A DNA stretch of 64,000 nucleotides, taken from positions 682,001 through 746,000 of the forward strand of contig CM071929.1 in the NCBI GenBank assembly GCA_016081115.2, written 5' to 3'. Positions 10,898-20,962 of this stretch are shown here, in pieces. The notes beneath the pieces were generated by a model. The model saw only the letters and a list, made by a program, of their open reading frames with translations. It was not told the origin of the DNA and searched no databases. This stretch comes from Rehmannia glutinosa. Its lineage: Eukaryota > Streptophyta > Magnoliopsida > Lamiales > Orobanchaceae. Position 1 is the first letter of the stretch. Every line of letters starts with the position of its first letter. The position numbers and the translations under genes are program-made.

Positions 10898-11992
10898 TTG
10901 TAAATCACTTTTCGCTTGCATATTAAGTTATATTACAAGTATTTATTTTCCGTTGTCGTTTCCGTTTAACTTGTTTTCCTTGCTCGTCTAATTGCTTCTT
11001 ACATTGCTCTGCTTCGGATGTTCCTTAGTAGCATGTCTTGTATAGTTGTTTGAAGACAAATTCGAGCTTTTGAGTAAACATTGGTTGTGTTAATTTGTGT
11101 GTTTTGAAACTCATGTACAATACGTATCTAATTTGTTAATGTTTGAATTTTTCAAACATTATTTCTCTTTCGAAATTCTTCCAGATTTCTAGTTATTTCT
11201 CTAACAGTTAATATTTCAGTTTTGATGAGTTATTTTTTAGAAGTTATTTTTCAGTTTTTTAACTCCATAGAAGTTATTAAGTAGTGGGCAGGTAGTTTTC
11301 TCCTTAATCTTTGCAGGACGTTTTCTCTTATTTTCTTGCAGGAAGTTTTCCAAGAGATGTCTATTTAAAAACCAGAAATCATCAAAAGTCATTGGATAGA
11401 GATTGACAGATTGAGAGTTTTAAGAGTTCATCTTCCAACTTTTTTATATCAGACTAATTTTGCAGAAGCCCAGTGATACCAAGAATGTTGGCAATATTGT
11501 CGGCATCATTTTCAGAACTCGAGTGTTGAGTGTTTGTGTCAGATAGATTCAGTGTAGAACTTGAATTTTGAGTGCATTAAATGTATTCTCATGCTTTGTA
11601 AAAGAATGTTGTTGCTTTTGGAGACACAAGAGAAGTTGTTCTTCTAGTTTCCTTGTTTACTTTGTATTTTTGTATTTTGTAAACAACATCATCCTTTGAA
11701 TATTTTTTGTTCTAATGAAAACCGTACAAGTATTTTATACTTGTACAAAAAAATTAATCTATTGAGTCTTGTCTTTAAATTTGTCTTTAATTTACATATT
11801 GTGAAATTGTGTTTTGATTAAAGTCTTTCGCTGTGTTTTATAAAGTGTTGGCAACACTTTCAACTGCATACTGCATTTTTATAAGAATTGGACCCTTCAA
11901 TTTTTTCATAACTAACTCTCCCATTGATTCCTTTAGTTTGTTATTGGAGTTGTTGTTAAAATGCTCATGCAGTACTATCGCTTAAATTAATT
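10898..11992. other. AT-rich spacer, possible copia LTR remnant
   Basis: No gene is visible. Three short similar blocks of the form GCAGGNNGTTTTC occur near 11290, 11325 and 11340, followed by a TATTTAAAA (about 11364) and T-rich sequence. Together with the gag scrap at 12880-13109 this may be a decayed copia LTR and leader, but no ends could be fixed. Confidence 0.3.
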
Positions 11993-11995
11993 TTA

Positions 11996-12259
11996 GGGAT
12001 AACTACAATAATTACTCACGAGGTTTGGGGTAATTACGAGAAAAATCCATAGATTTCTGAAGTTATAACAATTTCTTTCGGATTTGATTTTGGATTACAT
12101 TTTACCCCCTTCATTAGGAAAAATATTTCAAACACTTCATATACATTTGCAAAAATATTATAGTAATCCCGTTATTTTAAGGCATAAGCAGATCTCTAGC
12201 GTTTCTTTTTGTAATTTTGAAATTTCTCTAAGTTTCAGAGTAGTTTTTGTAGTTATCCC
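11996..12259. mobile_element. Tourist-like MITE (PIF/Harbinger type)
   Basis: A 264-bp element with terminal inverted repeats GGGATAACTACAA (left) and TTGTAGTTATCCC (right), directly flanked by TTA on both sides (11993-11995 and 12260-12262). A TTA target-site duplication is the signature of PIF/Harbinger-derived Tourist MITEs. The interior is AT-rich and noncoding. Confidence 0.85.
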
Positions 12260-12262
12260 TTA

Positions 12263-12879
12263 ATTTTATATCCTTAGTTGATTCATTCTTTAATACATAA
12301 TAGATTAGTGGTCCTTTATCCCCTTGGATTAAAAATGAAAAAATGGAAGTCAGCAGCAGACATTTCTCTTTCCACTATATATATCTTCGCACTTATGACA
12401 TAATTTTCTCGAGAAAATTTCCATTCAACTGATTATAGAAAGTCAATAAATAACTCTAGTGTTCATATAAATGTACCAATAGTCAATTAGCCCAATAAAA
12501 AGGTCAAAAATTAGTTACATGAAGGAGTATACAACATGCAACACTACTTCGGTCAGAATTTCAGACTGAAATTTCATGTTCCACAACCTTTTTTTTTTTT
12601 TTTTGAGAGACATGTTCCACAATCTTGTTTTACCCCATAATCTATTAAATTGGATGAATGTCATGTGTATAAAATGATATCATAGTAATACACATGCCTT
12701 TTATCCAATTTAGTATAATAGAGAGTGAAATAGAAGATCCCATCCAATTTCAACTTTGATATCTTTGTTTTACTTTTTGCTTTTCACCTTTCAGCTTTTC
12801 CATTTTCATGGCAGCATCACCGACTTTCGGCTTGAGAAACTGCATCCAGAGCAATCATTTTTGGTCAACTTATTTTCCC
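12263..12879. other. AT-rich spacer, nothing recognised
   Basis: Holds a poly-T run near 12591-12604 and no coding or repeat structure that I can name. Confidence 0.5.
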
Positions 12880-13109
12880 ACAATCACAATTGATTACCAC
12901 TAAGTTGGATGGATCTAACTATCTGATATAGATGCAGCAAGTTTCTACGGCTATTAAGAGCTATGGACTATAGTCCATTTTCAGAAAACAATCTGTTCTA
13001 GAGGAGTATTTACATAGAAGCTGATCAACAAACCATTCAGAGTATTAGTAGTCATCTTAAGATACTTTAAAGTTGATTCAGTCAAATCAACAAGCACTTG
13101 GATATCATG
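12880..13109 (+). pseudogene. copia gag fragment
   Basis: A short reading around 12888-12970 gives ITTKLDGSNYL, a stop where Trp is expected, then MQQVSTAIKSYG. This is the gag N-terminal pattern of Ty1/copia elements (KLDGxNYxxW). More stops follow and a hAT element interrupts it at 13118. It is too short to place in a lineage. Confidence 0.55.
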
Positions 13110-13117
13110 GATAAATG

Positions 13118-13772
13118 CAGGGGCGGAGCCACCTGGTATTCTAGGGGGGGCCCTGCACCCCCCCCAAACAAATTTTTAAATTTTCCCTTGTACTACTTAT
13201 ATATAAGTATTGTCTTAAAAAATGTATATAGAAATTATACATAGTTTTTGTCCCCAAAAATATGTCGGTAAAATTTATTATGGGCCACAAACGGACATAC
13301 CCATGAACTTTACTAAGTTATACTAGATACTTTGTATTTGTAGGCCTCATTTATTCTTGTTAATATATTAAAAATTAATTTTCTTCTTTTTCTCTTCATC
13401 AAATAAAAGAAATAAAAATGAAAACTGAACTTCTTAATTATTGTTTGTCAATATATATTAAAAGTCAAATTGCAAATCTTTTTATTATAGATTCAAATGT
13501 AGATGATTTTTGTGAGAGACCTATGTTTTACTGATGTAATTTATCCATATTTACTAATAAATATTAATGTACCTATATATATATATTTTAATAAGTTGGG
13601 AGTATTGGTTGGAGGGGAAAAAATAAATTTCAAAAAAACTGAAAATACAGGGTTCGAACCCGAGTTAGCACCCTTATAAAGGACGAGTGATACCACTTGA
13701 GCTACAAGTGCATGTGATGTTTTTTTTTTCACTGTTGGCCCTCCCTTCATATAAGTTCTGGCTCCGCCCCTG
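13118..13772. mobile_element. hAT-type MITE with perfect TIR and TSD
   Basis: Perfect 14-bp terminal inverted repeats (CAGGGGCGGAGCCA at 13118-13131, reverse complement at 13759-13772) flanked by a perfect 8-bp duplication GATAAATG (13110-13117, 13773-13780). This is a textbook non-autonomous hAT element of 655 bp. It contains a tRNA-like segment on the minus strand (13646-13716) and no transposase. Confidence 0.93.
13646..13716 (-). repeat. SINE-like tRNA-derived head inside the hAT MITE
   Basis: On the minus strand an A-box-like TAGCTCAAGTGG (13693-13704) is followed about 33 bases later by a perfect B-box GGTTCGAACC (13651-13660), the internal RNA polymerase III promoter layout. Acceptor-stem pairing and a CCA-type end are not evident, so this is a SINE head or tRNA-derived relic and not a tRNA gene. 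A diverged relative may lie at 17320-17440. Confidence 0.5.
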
Positions 13773-13780
13773 GATAAATG

Positions 13781-14626
13781 TACTTTTCTGAAAATAATGA
13801 CTGAATTTGTTTACAGCAAACTCAAAGCAAGATAAAAAATGAGGCCGAGAACCATAGATCCCAAAAACAAAAACACAATTGTCGTGAATATATACAATTT
13901 GAGTACTCATCATGGAATCACCCTAGTAATAAGAAAAGAACACCAAACCACGGACTTTGACATGAACCAATAAAATGAAAATATCGAGAGATAGACCGAC
14001 GTAGAAGAGAGAGGAGGAGAGATAAAAAACGAATGTGTCGGTACAGAGGTTGGAGGCTAGGACAGAGAGGGAGGCGGAGGATGGAGGTTGGAAGCTAGAT
14101 CAAGCAAGAGAGTTTTTTTTAGAGATCCAGGTCAGATGTTGGCATCTAACAAGAGACCTACTCTTAAAAAATATATACACTTTGTTTAGTTTCATTTTAC
14201 CGACCTATTTTCCTTCTCAAGCTAGAAGCAAATGTGTTTGCAATATGATGTTTTTGATCAATCAAAAAAAATGATGTTTTTGGAAAATATCTCATATATA
14301 CTTCCTCAAATACTTATTAATCTTCTTGTTTCAAATAAATAATTATGTATCCTACTATACCACAACTAATAACTACAACAAAAACAGAATTTCAAGATAT
14401 GTAAATATCTCCCTCAGACAACAAAAACAATATTTTTTTACCAGACATGTACAGTTCAAATATCTCATAAAATAGACCATCTTATATATTTCTTTTCCCA
14501 ATAAACCATTTAAGTATATTTTTATTCTCCATACATTTCGCAAGTCCACTTTAAAAGTATGTTTTCTCAAAATATTTTCCCAAAACGGCTTCAAGGAAAT
14601 AGCACCAAACTAAGTGGTATGTATGA
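13781..14626. other. spacer, nothing recognised
   Basis: AT-rich with short A-runs. The reading frames in it look random and match no family known to me. Confidence 0.5.
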
Positions 14627-15812
14627 ATGACAAAAAAAGAGCTAGTCTCTGTCGGGACGGTCTAACTGAGGATCTAATCCGTCGGACGGAGCCCCAACAA
14701 CGAATCTAGACCCATATACAATAACCAACTCAATCCAACCTAATACATGTATATATATATAGAGAGAGAGAAAGAAAAAAATCACACGATCTTCTTCTTC
14801 TTCAACAAAGCTTATACACACATAAAGACCAAATCACACGAGATGTTTTTCTCTTCACAAAACGAAACTTACGCATCTGCATAAGCCATATTTGGCTAAA
14901 TCGAATAAAAGAACTGTGGCCTGGGTGTCATTAATACTACAATTGAAGGAAAGACATCACCCTTCCATCTACACAGTAGATTGATATTGTTGTGTTGCGA
15001 GGCATTAATTGATTTTTTTTAATTCCACAGTTAAAGGCTCTATATGTTTGTTGGATTCACAAACTACATCCATAGAATGCATTTTTTTGATTAATCTTGT
15101 AATACATTTTTCAGGTCTGCTAATACCCTGTTCCTGAACTACTAATACATTTCAGAAGAACTGCTAATACGTTTTAGAAGGACGGCTAATACTTTTCAGA
15201 AGGACTGTTAATACATTTCTGGAGAAAAAATTAATTATATTCATGAGAAATACTAAAATACTCTCCACGGAACTACTAATACTTTTTCGAGGAACTACTA
15301 ATACTTTTTTGAGGGATTGCTAATACATTTCGAGAGTATATTCATGAGAAATACTAAAATACTCTTCAGGGAACTACTAATACATTTCAGAAGAACTGCT
15401 AATACTTTTTAGAAGGATGACTAATACTTTTCAGAAGGACTGTTAATATATTTCTGGAGAAAAATTTAATTACATTCAGGGAAACTACTAAAATACTCTC
15501 CATGGAACTACTAATACTTTTTTGAGAAACGACTAATACTTTTTTAAGGGGCTGCTAATACATTTCAGGAGTATATTCAGGATAAATACTAAAATACTCT
15601 TCAGGGAACTACTAATACATTTCAGAAGAACTACTAATACTTTTTAGAAGGACGGCTAATACTTTTGAAAATTTGTTAATTATCTAGGTGGTCCCCGAAA
15701 ACTACTAAAATACCACTCGCTAATATTACGAAAATACCACCGGGTTCGCGGGTCGATCCGTTAGCAGTCGGACCGTTAGACGGCGGTCTGACGGGAGTTT
15801 TTGTGATGACAA
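14627..15812. mobile_element. possible TIR element carrying a minisatellite
   Basis: Near the left side is GTCGGGACGGTCTAAC (about 14650-14666). Near the right side, reverse-complemented, is GTCAGACCGCCGTCTAAC (about 15772-15800). This is an imperfect inverted pair of the kind seen in plant repeats with GACGGTCT-type ends. Between them lie a TA/GA microsatellite (14749-14775) and a tandem-repeat block. No target duplication was found, so the call is tentative. Confidence 0.35.
15136..15670 (+). repeat. minisatellite with 235-bp higher-order period
   Basis: About 2.3 copies of a 235-bp unit start at 15136, 15371 and 15606 (GAACTACTAATACATTTCAG each time), so both spacings are exactly 235. Each unit is built from roughly 22-bp sub-repeats of the form CTNCTAATACNTTTNNGARG, with variants containing ACTAAAATACTCT. 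Looser copies continue to about 15730. It does not code for protein. Confidence 0.85.
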
Positions 15813-16673
15813 AATATTCTTTCTCCAGAATAATGAATATAATTCCATAGTTTTGACCAAACTAATTAATTGGTGGGAGTGGGAATAAACCTTGAGATGT
15901 TTCATTTAATTCACTTTCATCGGAAGTACAGGGGCCGGCGGTACCAAATGATTGACAATTGTTAAAGCCTTCATTGTCCGAACTAACAAAAGTAGTCATA
16001 TTATAAGACTAATCAATTCCAAAGAAAACGCTATACAAATAATTTTTAAAACTTGACTATAGCATATCATATTGAAGCGACTCTAGCTATTTTTTTTAAG
16101 AGATAAGACTCTAGCAATTATTTGATTAGCCAGTACAAATTCTGTATGCAATATTCCTCCCGACTAGAAAAAGATTGATAATATTTTACGTAAAATATCG
16201 TAGAATGTTAGCTGGGTTTTCAGTATCACTAAGCTTTGGACTTTTGGTTATAATATGGCTATAATTAATATTAAAATTAATAACTTAATCATTTATAATA
16301 AGAAATTAAAAATCATGCCTATTTTTTCTTCTTCTCTTTAAGGCTATAAAATTTTGTGTGCATATACAAGCTAGGCAAAGAGAAGTCAAAATAATTGCTC
16401 TGCAGAATCATGAACCAAAGTACTATTTGAATTATATTTGACTTTAACTATAAATGTTACTTTTAGCCGGCTTAGAGTTTAAGAAGTTTTATATATCTTA
16501 GCCTGCCCGCCCAGAAAAATGCGATTTCTTTTTATCATGTATTATGTATTTCAGTGATTCAATTAAACAAATAACTCAACAATTTAATGAATAAGTAATT
16601 TTGGGCATATAATTTCACAAATTAAATAAAATTTTCAAAAGTTGCATAAATGCAAATAGGTAATACTTATTAC
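15813..16673. other. AT-rich spacer, nothing recognised
   Basis: No gene, repeat ends or RNA gene could be seen. Confidence 0.5.
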
Positions 16674-16837
16674 CAAGGGCGGAGCCCGGTGAGGCACCCC
16701 AAATTTATTTTTGTCCCATTGGGAAAAAAATAAATAAAAATTATATATATATATTTTTTAAAGGAGAATTAATATAGTTGAGCTAGGGGAAATAAAATTT
16801 AGGTTAAAGGTAATCGAGTCGGCTGGCGACGCCACTG
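16674..16837. mobile_element. short hAT-like MITE
   Basis: A 164-bp insertion with ends CAAGGGCGGAGCC and (inverted) CAGTGGCGTCGCC, flanked by a perfect 8-bp duplication CTTATTAC (16666-16673, 16838-16845). Its left end resembles that of the 655-bp element at 13118. Confidence 0.82.
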
Positions 16838-17319
16838 CTTATTACACAAATTAATAATACCGTCAACTAGGCCACAAGTATAAATTAATAACAAAAACAT
16901 ATTTGGAATTGTTACGCATTTTCTGATATCATTTGTGGAATAGATAATATATGTATATTTTAGCCAAGTTTATATCATTGATTTCATGATTTTCGGAGAG
17001 AGTACTCTCATGTTCTGGCATTCTGCTTCCCCTCCACCAGTATTTTAATGTATTAACATAATTTCAAATTTTAACCTTTGACATGACTCTGTTACTTGAA
17101 TGATTAATACAACATAGTAGATGATCTGTATCAAAACTGGTGCTATTTGGAGATCTTCAAGGTTGTCATGTTTGTCATAAAGAAACCATGTGAAATCAAA
17201 TCGAGATGACAGGATTTGGTAATTAGCTTGGCCTCATTTTGGGCGAGCTACCCTGCCGCCACATCATCCCGCCTCACCAAAGTCCGCAGCCCATACGAAC
17301 TAGCGGTTTAGTCCTTTTT

Positions 17320-17440
17320 TTAATAAGTTGGAGATCTTGTTGGGAAGCTTGAGGGGGATTCAAAAAACTGAAAGATCTTAGAGTTATAATCCCGGCCAAC
17401 ATCCTTACGGGTGAACGATACTATTTGGGTTCATAGTTTC
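17320..17440 (-). repeat. diverged relative of the SINE-like segment
   Basis: AATAAGTTGG, TTCAAAAAACTGAAA and the spacing of later blocks (ATCCTTACGGGTGAACGATAC versus the matching part of 13680-13695) parallel 13590-13716. The B-box is no longer recognisable. It could be an old copy of the same SINE-like repeat. Confidence 0.3.
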
Positions 17441-17640
17441 GTAGTGCCCGTTTAGGCATTTTGAGAGCTCTAGTTCATTAGACTATATTAGAATTTTTTT
17501 AGAAAAGGATGTTTCGTTAAAAGTCTAAAATTGGAACCACCGCTCTAAATTATGAGACTAAAAGTGTATAATATATTTCCCAGCGTTGACTACATAATGC
17601 TCCATTTTTAACAGAAAACCCCACTACGGAGCACGTCCGA

Positions 17641-17665
17641 TGACCAATAAAGCCATTTATAAGTA
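17641..17665 (+). promoter_or_regulatory. promoter remnant of BAHD copy 2
   Basis: A CCAAT motif (17643-17647) and a TATA-like TTTATAAGT (17657-17665) sit about 70-90 bases before the ATG. The following leader resembles that of the intact gene, including ATTTTCACCACAT. Confidence 0.4.
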
Positions 17666-17732
17666 ACAACAACGGACAACATTTTCACCACATAAGACAA
17701 TCTGTTGAAATAAGGAAGAAAAATAATCAACG

Positions 17733-19052
17733 ATGGTGTGTGCAGAGACAGCGGTAGAGATGATCAAACCGTCGTCTCCAACTCCACCACACCTCAGAAA
17801 GCTTCAGCTATCCTTTCTAGACCAACTAGCCCCGCCCATTTATATTCACATCATTCTCTATTTCCAACCTTCTCAGCACCACCATGAATATTCCAAATTA
17901 GAAACGTCGCGAAAGCTAAAACAATCATTATCCGACGTTTTGTCCATATATTATCCGCTCGCCGGCAGAATCCGGGATAATTCTTGGGTCGACTGTAACG
18001 ACGCTGGTGCAGAATACATAGAAGCTTCGATTCAACAACGACCGAATCTTAGACGTCGTCGAAAATCCCCGGACGGAGGAGCTGAAAAAATATGTGCGGG
18101 CGACGCCATCTGGCAGTGCCGACATTCCGCTGGCTGTCCAGGTCAACTTCTTCGGCTGTAGCGGAACTGCCATCGGCGTTTGTGTATCGCATCGGTTGGC
18201 AGATGCGATGTCAATGGTGACGTTTATCAATGCATGGGCAGCCGCTTGCCGTGGAGATTCCAAAACTATTGCTGTAACTCAACCTACATTCAATTTGGCC
18301 TCCCGATTTCCCCGGTGGATTTTTCCGGGTTATTCCCGTCGGGACCACCCCGCCCCGTCAAAAAATCGTGACGAAAAGGTTTGTGTTCAATGAACGCAAA
18401 CTCGCGCCCTGAGGAAGGCTGCCTCAGGGCCGCTGATGGAGAACCCCACCAGAGTGGAGGCCGTCTCGGCCTTCATCTGGAGGCATTTTATGGAATCAGT
18501 GTCGCTGAAAGATAACATGAATGGCGAAAACACGGTTTTTGCCGCTAGCCACGTGGTGGATATCAGGGCCCGGGCGAGCCCTCCTCTTCCGCATCAGTTT
18601 TTCGGGAACGCTTGTGGCAGGGCAGTGGCGATGAAAACGGTGTCGTCAGAAGGACAAGATAATAATTATTATGATTTAACGGTCAAGCTGAGGGAGGTAA
18701 TAAGAAAAGCCGACGCAGATTATGTAAGAAGACTCGAAGATGGGGACGCGTTCCTAAAATACATTTCGGCTAACAATGAGAACGATCCAGCGTTTAAGGA
18801 TGGAAGAAAAACCTGGAAATTTGTAGTTTCACGAGTTGGTACAGGCTTCCAGCGTACGAAACAGATTATGGGTGGGGAAAGCCTGTTTGGGTTTCCATTA
18901 TCAATGTGCCATACAAGAATTTGATATTCTTTTTGGGCACAAAATCAGGGGATGGCATTGAAGCATGGGTGAATATGCTTGAAGAAGACATTGCCGTGAT
19001 TGAGACTAATTATGAACTTTTGGGAAACATTGTTAAACCACAGGAAATATGA
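17733..19052 (+). pseudogene. tandem BAHD acyltransferase copy with single-base indels
   Basis: A close relative of the gene at 9243-10553, about 8 kb downstream on the same strand. It reads from MVCAE to a final stop at 19050-19052, but alignment by eye to the intact gene shows five single-base indels: +1 near 18027, -1 in a C run near 18311, -1 near 18345-18360, -1 near 18405 and -1 near 18807. Both motifs survive in their local frames: HRLAD at 18190-18204 and DYGWG at 18864-18878. It also has a small insertion before TFINAW and differs at many sites, so it is an older duplicate and not an assembly repeat. I saw no independent in-frame nonsense change apart from those caused by the shifts. 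It is a recent pseudogene or a real gene hit by consensus errors. Confidence 0.8.
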
Positions 19053-19551
19053 AGTTATGCTTGTGTGTGCTGTCAATTCTCATTAATTGTGTATTTGTGT
19101 CGTAAAATAGAGTCTGAATTAGATTTTTCCGAAAATAATTATGAATAATTGTCTTATGAATGGCTTTAGTTTGGACGTTCAATTGTATGACGAGTACTTA
19201 TCATTGGCTTCGGCTTGTTCTATCGGTAATATGAAAAGTACTTATCTTTGTTGTCTTTACTAATTTGTTGAATGTTGAATTTGTTAATTTTCCCTGCTAA
19301 TCTAATAGTTCCTTCCATTATGCTCTTCTTCAAATGGTTGATAGCATGTCACACCTTTTAAAAGTCTACTGATCATCTATCAACTTAAACTAATGAAGCA
19401 AAAGTTATAATTAATTCGAATTTGAGAATATATATTTCGTTGTTTTAATAATTAGTGTGTTTTGAAAGTCTACCATATACATCTACCCTCCCATTGATTT
19501 TGAGAGTTACCTTCTTGTTTTAACAATCTGAATTATTAGCTCAGGCGCTCA
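19053..19551. other. 3' flank of BAHD copy 2, nothing recognised
   Basis: AT-rich sequence without coding or transposon structure that I can support. Confidence 0.5.
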
Positions 19552-19561
19552 TTCAATGTTA

Positions 19562-19987
19562 GGCTTAATTGCAATTTTGGTCCTATAAATATAAGGAAGC
19601 GGCATATTTAGTCCTCAATTATTGTGTTTAGCAATTTTGGTCACCTCGGTAAGTGTGAAAAATTGCATATTTAGTCCTCTATGTATGTTATGTAGCAATA
19701 TCGGGCCCGCAAATTTTTATTTTTGTGTAATTTTGGTTCCATAAGTTCTAAGTTTGTGCAAATTTGATCCTGAAATGGCTTAAATATAACTTACCATTTG
19801 GGACCAAATTTGCATAAAAATTAAATTTACTGGACGTATATCGCTACATAGGATATTTATAAAACCAAATTAAATATGTTACCCCTTTAGATTTAAAAGA
19901 CTAAAAGTACTACGTAGATATACTTGCAGTTGCAGGACCAAATATGCCACTATCGTGTACTTACATGACCAAAATTACAATTAAGCT
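19562..19987. mobile_element. Mutator-like MITE
   Basis: A 426-bp element with ends GGCTTAATTGCAATTTTGG and (inverted) AGCTTAATTGTAATTTTGG, flanked by TTCAATGTTA (19552-19561) and TTCCATGTTA (19988-19997). This 10-bp duplication with one mismatch fits Mutator-type insertion. A related single end occurs near 36970. Confidence 0.75.
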
Positions 19988-20042
19988 TTCCATGTTATAA
20001 GGATCATAATCAGTCTATATATATTCTTCCAAATCTCATATT

Positions 20043-20532
20043 GTAGTTTTTTTCTTAGAGCAAAGACGATTCCATTCAACTAGAAAAAGGGATTACATCA
20101 TCCAAAAGTGATGAGAAACGGATAGGTAAAGAATCCGTCCAGTGCATACGGGTGGGTATACTAGTAGCCCACCTAGCCAATTTGTGAGCAAAAACATTAC
20201 AATCTCTACGAATATGACTATAGCGGCCACACTTGACTAAAATAAGAAGAGACTCAATATTGGAGAATAAGATTTCATTCTGGTCCCACGAGTCACGATG
20301 GATAATGCCTTGGATGACATTTGCTGAATCAGAGAAAGCCTCTTGAATTTGAAAGCCATTATCAGATGAAAACCGGAGGCCATGAGTGGTAAACAGGAGC
20401 CAGGTAGCTGCGTTACAAAAGCTGCGATGATGAGGTCCTCCGCATTACCAATCCATCCTCCAATTCCAGTAAGATTATCTCGAACTGCAGCATCACAATA
20501 GAGGTAAAGCCCACTGTTGCCACTGTCAGTTC
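20043..20532 (-). pseudogene. LINE ORF2 fragment 4: RNase H and 3' end
   Basis: The minus strand reads as the plant L1-type C-terminal RNase H domain: DAAVRDNLTGIGGWIGN, a DSANVIQGI block, then RRDCNVFAHKLARWA near the end, in shifting frames. The 3' end is marked by GAATGGAATCGTCTTTGCTC followed by an A-rich run (plus-strand T run at 20047-20053). It is cut at 20532 by the copia insertion, and its upstream continuation lies at 25300 and beyond. Confidence 0.75.
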
Positions 20533-20726
20533 TGTTAGAGTTATATTAGTTTATAATTGTGAGGGTAGTTTTGTATTTTCACTTTCTTGTGTGTAGCTAG
20601 GGTTTGGGTCTATTTAATGGTAGCCTCCATCTTGTATTTTTGCATTCAAGTATTCAAGCTTCAAGTTATATAGAATTCATCTTCTCCATTTTTCTACATA
20701 ATACATGTGTATCAATTAATTTAACA
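20533..20726 (+). repeat. 5' LTR of copia element
   Basis: TGTTAGAG ... TTAACA, 194 bp, matching 25105-25299 except for about four changes. Confidence 0.93.
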
Positions 20727-20740
20727 TGGTATCAAGAGTA
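20727..20740 (+). other. copia primer-binding site
   Basis: TGGTATCAAGAGTA directly follows the 5' LTR. It corresponds to the 3' end of initiator methionine tRNA, the usual copia primer. Confidence 0.85.
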
Positions 20741-20962
20741 AGGTTTTTTCCGATGGGTGTACGATTGTGGGTTCGCGGATCCGGTGGGTATATCGCAATT
20801 ACACATTGAGTATGTTGCGACTTTGTGTTATTTTCATTCGATTTTTGATCCGTTAGCACTTGTTGGATTTGCTATCTTTTTGACCTCAAGAATCGATTAT
20901 TTGCAATAGTGTTATTGGTAGAGTTGGCTTGATTTGTTGGATATTTGCATCGATCTATCTAG

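Noticed and set aside
13646..13716. Possible tRNA gene on the minus strand
   Set aside because: A-box and B-box are good, but the cloverleaf stems do not close convincingly and the segment lies inside a hAT MITE, so a SINE-like relic is more likely.
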